DNA of 64,000 nucleotides from Pedosphaera sp. (GTDB taxonomy: Bacteria; Verrucomicrobiota; Verrucomicrobiia; Limisphaerales; AAA164-E04): the NCBI GenBank assembly GCA_002690655.1, contig NZFL01000025.1:19989-83988 (forward strand), written 5' to 3'. How positions within the stretch are numbered: the stretch's first letter is position 1; the number at the start of each line of letters is the position of its first letter. Both the position numbers and the translations under genes were made by a program. This document shows positions 10,331 through 19,042 of this stretch, piece after piece. The notes beneath the pieces are model-generated. The model did not search any database and had not been told where the DNA came from. It saw only the letters and a list, made by a program, of their open reading frames with translations.

Positions 10331-11145
10331 TGGCTGAAGCGAGGGAGAGGAAATCTTAAATTAGTTTGAAGTTTCTCGCAGCAAAGAGAAGTATCTGCTG
10401 CTCTTGGAGGTCCTTTGTAATCGTTCAGGGAACCGGCAAGGATCTGATCTCTGCCTTCCTTCCAGTGATCGGCCAGTAATCGGCCAATCTTGAATCTGGA
10501 CAAACGTTCCGCCCCAGCAAGGTGTAGGATGCCTGTCAGGTTCTGGTTCAGGATTTCCCACAGAGTGCGAGCGGTTTCTTTGGCAGAGATGGGACTTCGG
10601 TATTCATCGGTGAACAAGGTCATCGTCTTTCCGGCTCTGATGGTTTGTTGCAGATGTTCATTGAATCCCCGGTTGCGGGTGGGGGACTTTCCTCCATTGA
10701 GCGAAGTGCGTATGATGGTGTGTCGACTGTTTTTCATCACATGCATTTCCGCCTCAGCCTTGGTCTCTCCGTATTTACTTAACGGATTCGGTGAATCGGA
10801 TTCAACATAGGCTCCTTTTTTACCATCAAACACTAAGTCCGATGAAATAAAGATAAAGGGAATCGATTCAGCAAAAGATGAAAGAATTTGAGTGGTTTCG
10901 ACATTGGTCCTTTGCGCCAATTGTGGATGTTCCTGACAAAAGGGATTACTGCTGATAGCGGCGCAATGAATGATCGCGTCTGGGTTTTCCCTGCGAAATC
11001 GGTTCTCAACCACTGACAGATCCAGTAAATCCAGATCCTGACGGGTTAATCCAATCGGGCTGCAACCAGTGGGGGCCGTTTGCACGACGTAGTTTCCGAT
11101 GAGCCCTCCGGCACCGGTGACCCATACACGCTTAGAGGCTTTCAC
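10297..11145 (-). CDS. RmlD-like NAD(P)-dependent sugar-nucleotide reductase (extended SDR)
   Basis: 282 residues from GTG at 11145. The ORF track extends to TTG at 11163, but GTG gives the canonical start: MKASKRVWVTGAGGLIGN places the Rossmann GxxGxxG at residues 10-16. Other family features are AIIHCAAISSNP, IFISSDLVFDG, a Tyr-x3-Lys pair in SKYGETKAEAE, and ILHLAGAERLSRFKIG. Such proteins reduce dTDP-4-keto-6-deoxysugars or related substrates; the substrate here is unknown. No rml cluster surrounds it. The start overlaps the kinase stop by 14 bp and the end overlaps gluQ by 34 bp, so translation is probably coupled. No Shine-Dalgarno sequence is apparent. Confidence 0.8.
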   Translation of the reverse strand: MKASKRVWVTGAGGLIGNYVVQTAPTGCSPIGLTRQDLDLLDLSVVENRFRRENPDAIIHCAAISSNPFCQEHPQLAQRTNVETTQILSSFAESIPFIFISSDLVFDGKKGAYVESDSPNPLSKYGETKAEAEMHVMKNSRHTIIRTSLNGGKSPTRNRGFNEHLQQTIRAGKTMTLFTDEYRSPISAKETARTLWEILNQNLTGILHLAGAERLSRFKIGRLLADHWKEGRDQILAGSLNDYKGPPRAADTSLCCEKLQTNLRFPLPRFSQWLQENPTAPF

Positions 11146-12094
11146 AAGATGGATAGGGGGCAATGTTACCTTTCAAACTACGAACAAATTTCCCCAGTGT
11201 TTCGTTTGTTGGGCCGTATCCATGGCGGTAAATATGATATTCGAGATCATGGAGCAGTGACTCAGCCGATCCGTAACGCTTGGTGATGTTTCTTTGCAGT
11301 AGCTTTTGCAGGATACCGTTCAGTTCATCGGTAATGATCGTTGATTCCTTATGGAAATCGGGAATGGGTTTTTTCAGTATGTTTTGCCTGGAATCCGCGG
11401 CATTCTCTCCTGTAAAAGGGTTGCGTCCGAGTAGTAGGCAAGCAAGTACGATTCCTGTTGAAAATAGATCTGATCGCGCATCGGTTTTCTCAAATCCGGC
11501 TTGTTCCGGGCTCATGAAATCAGCTTTGCCAGCGGCCACCTCGCCCTCCCTGTCGATCAAATAACCTCCAGCTTTCGCAATTCCGAAGTCTGTTATCTTA
11601 ACATCTCCTTCGTAGGCAACCATGACATTCTTCAAACTGACATCGCGGTGCACAAGATCTAAGGGTGTCCCATCCGAACTTGCCTTTTGGTGCGCGTAGG
11701 CAAGTCCCCTCGAAATTCGGCTAGCGATAAAGACCGCCAATTCAGGTGGGAGAGAGCGACCGTTTGCGTCGATTAATTGAAGAAACTGATCCAGATTCAT
11801 TCCATGGATATATTCCATGGCGATGTAACATTTACCATTAGCCTCTCCTAAATGATAAGTCTGGACGATGTTGGTATGTATCAAATTGGCAACTAGCTTT
11901 GCTTCTCCAATGAAATTCTTGAGAAACATGGGCTGATCAAGAAAGCCTTCCTTGATGAGTTTGATAGCAACTGTTTTCGTGAAATCACGGGCTCCATATT
12001 GTCGTGCCTCATAGACCACCCCCATACCGCCTTCAGCGATTTTGCGGATTAATTCATAACGGAAAGAGTCATGAATAGTGATGTTATCCTTCAT
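11132..12094 (-). CDS. Soluble Hanks-type serine/threonine protein kinase
   Basis: 320 residues from ATG at 12094; the track start at 12103 is a TTG without support. It has the full kinase core: glycine-rich loop IAEGGMGVVYEA, invariant Lys in VAIKLIKEG, catalytic loop LVHRDVSLKNVM (HRD with downstream Asn), metal-binding DFGIAKAG, and the activation-segment end MSPEQAG. The chain ends about 40 residues after the kinase C-lobe, with no membrane helix, PASTA or WD40 sensor, so it is a minimal cytoplasmic kinase. It is first in an overlapping run with the RmlD-like reductase and gluQ. Whether it phosphorylates either product is unknown. It lies 144 bp downstream of RNase Y on the same strand. 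Confidence 0.92.
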   Translation of the reverse strand: MKDNITIHDSFRYELIRKIAEGGMGVVYEARQYGARDFTKTVAIKLIKEGFLDQPMFLKNFIGEAKLVANLIHTNIVQTYHLGEANGKCYIAMEYIHGMNLDQFLQLIDANGRSLPPELAVFIASRISRGLAYAHQKASSDGTPLDLVHRDVSLKNVMVAYEGDVKITDFGIAKAGGYLIDREGEVAAGKADFMSPEQAGFEKTDARSDLFSTGIVLACLLLGRNPFTGENAADSRQNILKKPIPDFHKESTIITDELNGILQKLLQRNITKRYGSAESLLHDLEYHIYRHGYGPTNETLGKFVRSLKGNIAPYPSCESL

Positions 12095-12238
12095 ATGGTC
12101 CAATTTTCATCAGTTAGGCAAAGCATGGTTTAGTCTGTTGAAGTTGCTCGGTCAAACTACCAGCTGGCTCTCAATGTTCATCCGTCGATGGAAACCGATC
12201 CTCAGAAATTGGAATGAATGCAACCCATACAGGAGGGA

Positions 12239-13801
12239 TTATTTAGCAAATTCAATACAGCGGGTTTCACGAATTACGGTAATGCGGATCTGTCCTGGGT
12301 ATTGAAGTTCATCTTCAATTTTTCTAGCCAATTTGCGTGAAAGGTCGAAAGCTTGGTCATCAGTGATAGAATCAGGCGAAACCACCACTCGCATTTCACG
12401 CCCTGCCTGTACTGCAAAGCATTTTTCGACACCATCAAAAGATTTTCCAATATCTTCAAGGTTTTGAAGTCGCTGAATGTAGGTGGTCATGCTTTCCGAT
12501 CTTGCGCCAGGTCTGGAGGCGCTGATCGCATCTGCGGCACTCACGAGAATTCCATATACCGATGTGTGTGGGACTTCATCATGGTGGGCTGCGACAGCAT
12601 TAGCCACAGGATCTTTTTCTCCGTGGTTACGGATATAATCGGCTCCAATGATGGCATGTGAGCCTTCCATCTCATGGTTGATGGCTTTGCCAATGTCGTG
12701 CAATAAACCTGATTTTTTGGCATCCGTGACGTCGACACCCAGCTCGATAGCCATCAGACCGGTAAGGTGTGCGACTTCGACTGAGTGATTGAGCACATTT
12801 TGTGAAAAACTATTACGGAAGTGGAGTCTCCCCAATGTTTTGGTGATCTCAGGATGCAATGGCGGAACCCCAGTTCGATACGTGGCTTCCTCACCGAGTC
12901 GAACGACGGTTTCTTCAATTTCTTCCTGAACCTTGTGAACCACCTCTTCGATTCTGGAAGGATGGATGCGACCGTCGGCAATCAAGCGACTCATGGCTTC
13001 CCTGGCGATTTCCCTGCGAACGGGATCAAATGCTGATAAAACCACCGCGTTGGGAGTGTCATCAATTAGGACTGTGACGCCCGTAGCCGCTTCGAAGGCA
13101 CGTATGTTTCGTCCTTCCCGCCCAATAATCCTGCCTTTCAATTCATCCCCGGTCAGAGCCACCGTCGATGTGGTGCAATCAAATGTGTGTTCGCCTGCGT
13201 ATCTTTGAATTGCCAAGCTGATTATTTTGCGAGCTTCCGTTTCTGCATCTCGCTTGGCGTCCTCCATGATATGCCGACTCAGTTCTTGAGCATCTTTCAG
13301 ACTTGTCTGTTCAACTTCTTTCAGAAGGATCTCGCGTGCTTCGGTCTCGCTGAGTCTCGCGATCGCCTCCAGTTTTTCCCTGCCCCGGGTCATCTGATCC
13401 TTGAGCGTGGATTCCTGGTCTCTCAGGCGCTCCTGTTGGTCGATGATGCTGGAATGCTGACTTTGGAGCATTTGCTCCTGTTTCACCAGGCCTTCAAGTT
13501 GACGATTGATCAATGATTCACGTTCATTGAGCCGGGTTTCTTTTTGAGTGGCTTCGAAGCGCAGACTTTTGATCTCATCTTCGGCTTTTGATCTCATTGC
13601 CAGAGTCTTGGATTCGGCGCTTTCTTTCGCGCTGGAAAGCAAATCATCAGCATCGACCTTTGCTTGCTGCAAAAGTGATAGCCTGTCTTGCTGACATATC
13701 CGCTGCTGGCGTTGAGTCCAGAAGTAGCAGCATATGCAACCCAAGAGTGAACCTACCGCAAGCCCAAGCGGTGATCCCGAATTCCAAACGGCAAATAACA
13801 T
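12239..13801 (-). CDS. rny: Ribonuclease Y
   Basis: 520 residues from ATG at 13801. The track's TTG at 13819 is less likely: AAGGGTG sits at Shine-Dalgarno distance before the ATG, and the ATG gives the usual short N-terminus before the membrane anchor. Layout: transmembrane helix (about 10-28, LGLAVGSLLGCICCYF), long coiled coil (30-190), KH domain (GRIIGREGRNIRAFEAATG), and HD domain with LLHDIGKAINHE as metal site. RNase Y is a membrane-anchored endoribonuclease that initiates mRNA decay. The N-terminus lies 15 bp from the 5-formyl-THF cyclo-ligase stop, so the two are probably co-transcribed. Confidence 0.97.
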   Translation of the reverse strand: MLFAVWNSGSPLGLAVGSLLGCICCYFWTQRQQRICQQDRLSLLQQAKVDADDLLSSAKESAESKTLAMRSKAEDEIKSLRFEATQKETRLNERESLINRQLEGLVKQEQMLQSQHSSIIDQQERLRDQESTLKDQMTRGREKLEAIARLSETEAREILLKEVEQTSLKDAQELSRHIMEDAKRDAETEARKIISLAIQRYAGEHTFDCTTSTVALTGDELKGRIIGREGRNIRAFEAATGVTVLIDDTPNAVVLSAFDPVRREIAREAMSRLIADGRIHPSRIEEVVHKVQEEIEETVVRLGEEATYRTGVPPLHPEITKTLGRLHFRNSFSQNVLNHSVEVAHLTGLMAIELGVDVTDAKKSGLLHDIGKAINHEMEGSHAIIGADYIRNHGEKDPVANAVAAHHDEVPHTSVYGILVSAADAISASRPGARSESMTTYIQRLQNLEDIGKSFDGVEKCFAVQAGREMRVVVSPDSITDDQAFDLSRKLARKIEDELQYPGQIRITVIRETRCIEFAK

Positions 13802-13815
13802 GACACGGTCACCCT

Positions 13816-14430
13816 TCAATCAAAGGCTTTCGCCACGATCGATGGAGTGATGATCCAATCCATTTTCTGATCCAAAGTTTCGTGAGGAACCGACTCCAAC
13901 CATTGGTGATTGAAGGCGACCCCAAAACGGACACCATCCAGCTTCGCCAGCAACCGGTCATAAAAACCTTTTCCCCTGCCCAGACGCCATCCGCGACTAT
14001 CAAACGCCAAACCCGGTATTAAGGTCAAGTCCATGTGTGACGTATTCACGATTGAGCATCTGGGATTCGGTTCAAGAATTCCGAATTTTCCTGGAATTAA
14101 ATCGTATTTTAAATCCCGGATTAGCACAGGGCTGTAGGTTTTGGATTCCGACTGATATTGTGGCAGATAGAGATTTTTTCCACGCTCCACAATATCTTGA
14201 AGCAATGGAAAGATGTCCGGCTCATCTCTCATCGGCATGAACCCAAGTAAAGACTGTGACTCATTCCAACATGGATGATGTCTTATTTTCTGGACGATTT
14301 CTCTTGATTGCTGCAGCTTTTTTGTATCCGAAAGCCCTTTACTTTCAGTGATTTGAGATAATCTAAGCAGTTCTTTTCTTTGGGGGATATGCTCGCCTTT
14401 TTCGACAGATTCGTTTGAGTTTTTGAACAT
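13816..14430 (-). CDS. 5-formyltetrahydrofolate cyclo-ligase
   Basis: 204 residues from ATG at 14430. It converts 5-formyl-THF plus ATP to 5,10-methenyl-THF, returning the stored folate to one-carbon metabolism in the cytoplasm. The N-terminal helical part contains ELLRLSQITESKG, then LLGFMPMRDEPDIFPLL and NLYLPQY. The C-terminal nucleotide and folate-binding signature is GLAFDSRGWRLGRGKGFYDR (about 148-167). This fold is also called YgfA/MTHFS. It is normally 180-205 residues, so this is full length. It sits immediately upstream of rny on the same strand; in many bacteria ygfA neighbours are unrelated by function. Confidence 0.93.
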   Translation of the reverse strand: MFKNSNESVEKGEHIPQRKELLRLSQITESKGLSDTKKLQQSREIVQKIRHHPCWNESQSLLGFMPMRDEPDIFPLLQDIVERGKNLYLPQYQSESKTYSPVLIRDLKYDLIPGKFGILEPNPRCSIVNTSHMDLTLIPGLAFDSRGWRLGRGKGFYDRLLAKLDGVRFGVAFNHQWLESVPHETLDQKMDWIITPSIVAKAFD

Positions 14431-14545
14431 ATCCTAAAAAATTTCCTTCCTTTTTGAACGCGCCGTAGAGCATCGCAGCCGGAGATTAAGCTGACATAAT
14501 CTCAGACAGCAAAAAAACATGAATAACTTGTAAAAATCCACTCCA

Positions 14546-15211
14546 ATGGCCGCCTACCTCTTGTTTAACGGTTCGAATCTCGCTCTACAAGCCAATGAGT
14601 ATGACGAAAAATCGAACCGAAAAGCGCATCTGCACGAAATGAAAAAGAAAGTTGCTGATTTACGTGCGAAAGCGGCAGATCTCAAATCTCACGGTAAACA
14701 TCAAGCAGCCGAGGCGGTGATTCATGAATCCAATGAACTTTATCAGCAATTTAAGAGTCAATCCAAAGTATTTGAACGTCGCATGAATCGCGATCAACAT
14801 GCAATGGAAGAACGAATGGGTTAGCTACATGCATGAGGGAAAAGTTAAAGAAGCTGAAGAATTACACCGTCATATCCGGAACTTACCGCCGAATTGGATG
14901 CACATCGAGAAAGAACAGAACCTGAGCGCGAAGACCAGATTCACAGCGCCATCGAGCATGTGCATGCCGCTGGCTGGCATGACATGGCAGAGCATCTCGA
15001 ACAAGAATGACACCAGCGCACGGAGGAGCACAGGCAACATGATGATCATTCGTTCAATAGTCAAATGTGCCAACTGATGCAAGGTCTCGAACACCGGTTC
15101 AATGCGGTCCGGGAGCAGCTGGAACGTATGGAGCATGCCCTTGAAGAATCGGCCCATCGAATGGAATTATTGGAAAAACGAGTGTTTTACTCTCACTCAC
15201 GACGCAATTAA
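14546..15211 (+). pseudogene. Broken coiled-coil, His/Glu-rich protein gene (two frameshifts and a stop)
   Basis: The track shows two unrelated-looking ORFs (14546-14824 and 14799-15077), but together they read as one protein. Frame A gives KKKVADLRAKAADLKSHGKH and runs to about 14820. Frame B continues with HEGKVKEAEELHRHIRNL (about 14826-14881). Frame A resumes at 14882 with LTAELDAHRERTEPE and EHVHAAGWHDMAEHLEQE, meets an in-frame TGA at 15008-15010, then continues as EQLERMEHALEESAHRMELL to TAA at 15209-15211. The two shifts compensate, as expected for damage to a single gene of about 222 codons. A further in-frame ATG lies at 14519 with a TAA between, so an N-terminal signal peptide may also be broken. 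The product would be a heptad-rich helical protein, perhaps secreted; family not recognised. Assembly errors could mimic this. Confidence 0.6.
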
Positions 15212-15305
15212 TTTCCAGTCCTCGAATCAGGCCTCATTTTTGCCGATCGTTTTCATTTTCGCGTTCAGACGCGCGCATAGCGTTTGTGTCTGGCCCTGCC
15301 TGATT

Positions 15306-15455
15306 TCATTGCCTAGGAATCCCTTTGAATTCGGAAGATACTTCAGGCAGCAATTTATTGAGGATCATGGCTTTGTCGGCCATTTTCACTTCACCTTTCC
15401 TGCGTCTGCCGAATGTCCAGATCAGGCCTGCTGCGCCCATCCCGAGTAAGGGCAT
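15306..15455 (-). other. Possible remnant of a small membrane or sorted protein, in a 403 bp gap
   Basis: The gap 15212-15614 has no convincing intact gene. On the minus strand a 49-codon ORF starting at ATG 15455 reads MPLLGMGAAGLIWTFGRRRK and then a hydrophilic tail ending PRQ. Upstream in frame is NTPSHSRC. A Pro-Ser phrase, one hydrophobic stretch and an Arg/Lys cluster resemble PEP-CTERM-like sorting tails. Those normally end at the Arg cluster, whereas this one continues about 32 residues, and no N-terminal protein is attached. The frame continues past the TGA for about 23 codons. It may be a decayed gene or chance. The rest of the gap holds the secA promoter. Confidence 0.2.
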
Positions 15456-15521
15456 GCAACGGGAATGGCTTGGTGTATTGACGAGATCACGTTCTGTGGC
15501 TGTTCAAATTTCTTAAATGCT

Positions 15522-15550
15522 TTGACGCAAACTTGTCTATCACCTACTTT
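15522..15550 (+). promoter_or_regulatory. Probable sigma-70 promoter of secA
   Basis: TTGACG (15522-15527), a 17 bp spacer, then TACTTT (15545-15550). Transcription would begin near 15557, about 58 nt before the secA ATG at 15615. Consensus match and position are the only evidence. Confidence 0.5.
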
Positions 15551-15614
15551 TGATCGCTTGCCGCCAGTTCCTCGAGCTAGGCGCAATTGATGCAAATACG
15601 CTTTATTCAACCCA

Positions 15615-18600
15615 ATGATTGGAACGGTAAAATCACTTTTTAAGAAAATTTTTGGAACATCTAATGACCGCGAAGTTCGCAGGTTTAGTCAGCTTGTCCC
15701 AAAAATTAATGAGATCGAAACGTCCCTTGAGAATGCGTCCGATGACGAGCTCAGGCAGAAGACCGCAGATTGGAAGGCAAAGCTCTCCAAGATTCAGGAC
15801 AATGATCAGCTCGCGAAGGAGCTTGAGGAGATAATGCCTGAGGCCTTTGCTGTGGTGAAGAGCGCCTGTCGCCGTCTTTGTGGTCAAGATGTTATCGTTC
15901 GCGGTCACCCTATTCGCTGGGATATGATTCCTTTCGACGTGCAGCTTATTGGCGGCATGGCCCTGCACACAGGCAAAATTGCTGAAATGGCCACAGGTGA
16001 GGGCAAAACACTCGTCGGAACCTTGCCTGTGTATCTGAATGCGCTCACCTGTCGAGGAGTGCATGTGGTGACTGTAAATGATTACCTTGCTGCGCGTGAC
16101 AGCGACTGGATGGGAGCAGTTTACAAGTTCCTTGGCCTGAGTGTCGGTTGTATCGTGCATGACCAACCACCTGCCCTGCGTCGTGAGCAATACAACTGCG
16201 ACATCACCTACGGGACCAACTCTGAATTTGGTTTTGACTATCTGCGTGACAACGGAATGGCGACCAGTGTGGATGAACAGGTTCAACGGAGTCATTACTT
16301 TGCAATTGTTGATGAAGTTGATTCCATTCTGGTGGATGAAGCTAGAACACCTCTGATTATCAGTGGTCCTGCAGTGGTCAACAATGATCATAGCTACGAT
16401 CAGATCAAACCGGTGATCCAATCATTGGTGACCCGTCAGCAGAAACTTTGCGATCAGTTCCTGAAGGGTGCCGAGGATGTGCTCGAGAAGTTGAATTCAG
16501 AAGAGGGTGCTGCCGCAGAAATTAAGGAAGAGCTCCAAGATGAACTGGGGCTGCTCCTTTACAAATCCAAGCTTGGGCAACCGAGATCAGATCGACTCTT
16601 AAGGATTCTGGAAAATCCGGATAATATCCGTTTGATGAACAAGGCTGAGTCGATCCTGCACACCGACCAGACCAAAAAACAACTTTACGCGCAGAAAGAG
16701 GAGTTGTTTTTTGCGATGGATGAAAAAAGTCACGACGCTGATTTGACCGAAAAAGGCCGTGGCTTTCTGAGTCCAGATGACAAGGATGCCTTTGTGTTGC
16801 CCGATTTGACCGAGATTTATCACGAAATAGATTCCGATCAAGCGCGTGATGTCAAGCAGCGCATGGATGCTAAGACAAAAGCGCAGGGAGACTTTGAAAA
16901 GAAAGCGCAACGCATCCATACCATCTCTCAGTTGCTCAAGGCGTATTGTCTCTACCAAAAGGATGTTCAATACGTTGTGCAAAACAACGAAGTTGTTATC
17001 GTCGACGAAAATACGGGGCGTATGATGACCGGACGCCGCTGGAGCGATGGGTTGCATCAGGCGGTGGAAGCCAAAGAGGGGGTTGAAATCAAGCGTGAAA
17101 CTCAGACTTACGCCACCATCACCATCCAGAATTACTTCCGCATGTATACTAAACTTGCTGGTATGACGGGTACTGCGGAGACCGAAGCAAGTGAATTTCT
17201 TGATATCTACAAATTAGGCGTATTGGTGATCCCGACCAACCGGCCCGTTGCTCGAAAGGATTCGAACGATTCCGTCTACAAAACCCGTCGTGAAAAATAC
17301 CGGGCGGCAGCCTTGGAAATTAAAGAAATCCACCAGAAAGGCCGTCCTATTCTGGTTGGAACCATATCCGTTGAAGTAAGTGAATTGATTTCAAAGCAGC
17401 TCAAAAAAGAGGGAATTATTCACGCTGTTCTAAACGCCAAATACCACCAGCAAGAAGCAGAAATCATCACGCGTGCGGGGCAGCGAGGCGGAGTCACGAT
17501 TGCCACCAACATGGCAGGTCGCGGTACAGACATTAAACTTGGTCAGGGAGTTGCAGATCTTGGGGGGTTGCATGTTATTGGTACGGAAAGGCATGAATCA
17601 CGTCGTATTGACCGGCAGTTGCGAGGTCGTTGTGCGCGTCAGGGTGATCCGGGTTCATCTCACTTCTTCATTTCGCTGGAGGATGACCTCATGCGTTTGT
17701 TTGGTTCTGACCGAATCGTGAAAGTCATGGAGCGAGTAGGGCTTGAAGAAGGTCAGGAGTTGGAACATCCGCTGTTGAATCGATCAATCGAGACTGCTCA
17801 GAAGCGAGTCGAGCAGCACAATTTCCAAATTCGAAAACGCACATTGGAATACGATGATGTGATGAACAAGCAGCGTGAAGTCATTTACGGTTTCCGCAAT
17901 GAAGTGCTTGAATCGAGCAATGTTCAGGATCAGTTGATGGATATCATGGAAGAGGTCACTGTTCAAAAAGTGCACCAATTCTCATCTTCCAACGAAGACA
18001 TTCGTGATTGGAACCTACGTGCCTTTCTCGATTGGGTAAATCTTAATTTCCCTCTGGGAATGCCCGAGGAAGAACTTATTCAGGCCGGTGAAACAGGCAA
18101 AGATGAACCTGTCTCTGGTAGTTTATATGATGGCATGAGTCCATCGCAATTTGCTGTCGCTGCCTTTGTTTCAGACAACGTACGCAAGGCCTACGAATTA
18201 AAAATCAGCGTTGAAAATGAAGATGCTCTGAAATCGATGGAACGCTTCACCATCCTGGGTGCGATCGACAAGCTCTGGCAGGAGCATCTCTACAGCATGG
18301 ATGGTTTGCGCAACAGCATTGGTCTCCGTGCCTATGGTCAAAGAGATCCTTTGATCGAATACAAGAGTGAAGCATTCAAGATCTTTGATGAACTCATGGT
18401 GAATATCAAAACCGAGATTTGCCACAACATTTTCAGAAGCGCATCCAGCCTGATGGCTTTTCAGCAATTCCTGGGTAAGTTGCCCCAGCGAACGCACCAT
18501 CAGGAAACGACAGCATTTGAAAAGCAGGAAATTAAAGATAAAAAGGGCAGCGAAGTCGTAAGTGAGGTCAACGAGGCCATAGCCAAGGCAACTCCGGTTC

Positions 18601-18683
18601 GTAGTGGGCCTAAAGTGGGACGTAATGATCCATGCCCCTGCGGTAGCGGAAAAAAATACAAGCTATGTTGCGGTAAGTTGTAA
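15615..18683 (+). CDS. secA: Preprotein translocase ATPase SecA
   Basis: 1022 residues. SecA drives unfolded preproteins through SecYEG by ATP hydrolysis at the inner membrane. NBD1 carries Walker A ATGEGKT (about 126-132) and the DEAD-like VDEVDSILVDEART (near 231). A preprotein cross-linking domain follows, then NBD2 with PILVGTISVEVSE, TNMAGRGTDIKLG and RGRCARQGDPGSS. The helical scaffold/wing region includes YDDVMNKQREVIY. The extreme C-terminus is a zinc-binding SEC-C motif, NDPCPCGSGKKYKLCC, which usually contacts SecB or the ribosome. It is longer than the 840-900 residues common elsewhere, mainly from a charged insertion of roughly 130 residues (about 275-410) between NBD1 and the cross-linking domain, as in other large SecAs. 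Confidence 0.98.
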   Translation: MIGTVKSLFKKIFGTSNDREVRRFSQLVPKINEIETSLENASDDELRQKTADWKAKLSKIQDNDQLAKELEEIMPEAFAVVKSACRRLCGQDVIVRGHPIRWDMIPFDVQLIGGMALHTGKIAEMATGEGKTLVGTLPVYLNALTCRGVHVVTVNDYLAARDSDWMGAVYKFLGLSVGCIVHDQPPALRREQYNCDITYGTNSEFGFDYLRDNGMATSVDEQVQRSHYFAIVDEVDSILVDEARTPLIISGPAVVNNDHSYDQIKPVIQSLVTRQQKLCDQFLKGAEDVLEKLNSEEGAAAEIKEELQDELGLLLYKSKLGQPRSDRLLRILENPDNIRLMNKAESILHTDQTKKQLYAQKEELFFAMDEKSHDADLTEKGRGFLSPDDKDAFVLPDLTEIYHEIDSDQARDVKQRMDAKTKAQGDFEKKAQRIHTISQLLKAYCLYQKDVQYVVQNNEVVIVDENTGRMMTGRRWSDGLHQAVEAKEGVEIKRETQTYATITIQNYFRMYTKLAGMTGTAETEASEFLDIYKLGVLVIPTNRPVARKDSNDSVYKTRREKYRAAALEIKEIHQKGRPILVGTISVEVSELISKQLKKEGIIHAVLNAKYHQQEAEIITRAGQRGGVTIATNMAGRGTDIKLGQGVADLGGLHVIGTERHESRRIDRQLRGRCARQGDPGSSHFFISLEDDLMRLFGSDRIVKVMERVGLEEGQELEHPLLNRSIETAQKRVEQHNFQIRKRTLEYDDVMNKQREVIYGFRNEVLESSNVQDQLMDIMEEVTVQKVHQFSSSNEDIRDWNLRAFLDWVNLNFPLGMPEEELIQAGETGKDEPVSGSLYDGMSPSQFAVAAFVSDNVRKAYELKISVENEDALKSMERFTILGAIDKLWQEHLYSMDGLRNSIGLRAYGQRDPLIEYKSEAFKIFDELMVNIKTEICHNIFRSASSLMAFQQFLGKLPQRTHHQETTAFEKQEIKDKKGSEVVSEVNEAIAKATPVRSGPKVGRNDPCPCGSGKKYKLCCGKL

Positions 18684-18775
18684 ATTTCCTTGAGGTTCAC
18701 AAAGGAACAAGCCCTTGGTTTCGTTCAACTGAATGGTATTTGTCCAATCTTTCTATCTCATTTTGGAGTGGATCA

Positions 18776-18930
18776 ATGAAAATGATAAAAAAAGACTCAA
18801 TTCGCGGGTTTTAGCTATATCGTTAACGTTCCTGTGTTACCTGTTTTTATCTAGCTTTTTGGGTGACTTTACCCTTAAACAGAGTGATTGCCACACTGAG
18901 CGATGCGCTTCATATGGTAAGTGGGTTTAA
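18776..18930 (+). other. Possible small secreted/membrane protein with an A7 frame change, in a 359 bp gap
   Basis: Between secA and the PFOR gene, GGAG precedes an ATG at 18776 that opens MKMIKKDSIRGF and stops. The run of seven A at 18787-18793 lies in codons 4-6. A -1 shift there enters the frame of the track ORF 18733-18930: RLNSRVLAISLTFLCYLFLS and on to KWV, stop 18930. The joined product would be about 50 residues with a basic start and one strong hydrophobic segment. This could be a homopolymer deletion in a decayed gene, a sequencing error, or slippage on A AAA AAA. The track ORF alone, starting at 18733, is an alternative. I see nothing else in 18684-19042 except small inverted repeats. 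Confidence 0.25.
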
Positions 18931-19042
18931 AATCCGCTTGCAGAGGTAGAATGAATGCTTGAAAATGTAGATCTTTGAGCGATCTTAAAGGTAACTTGGT
19001 GCGAGCACAAAGGCCGAATTACCCTTTTCCCGAATTTTAATT

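Noticed and set aside
14566-14585. GGTTCGAATC resembling a tRNA T-loop
   Set aside because: The flanking bases do not form the 5 bp T stem and no acceptor or anticodon arm surrounds it; it lies within the coiled-coil pseudogene.
15633-16421. 262-codon minus-strand ORF inside secA
   Set aside because: Antisense shadow of a strongly conserved SecA coding sequence; the product is low-complexity in pattern and matches no family.
16599-17057. 152-codon minus-strand ORF inside secA
   Set aside because: Shadow of the SecA cross-linking and NBD2 region; no motif.
18666-18710. TTCCTT/AAGGAA inverted repeat after secA as a terminator
   Set aside because: Short A/T-rich stem with a 10 nt loop and no following T run.
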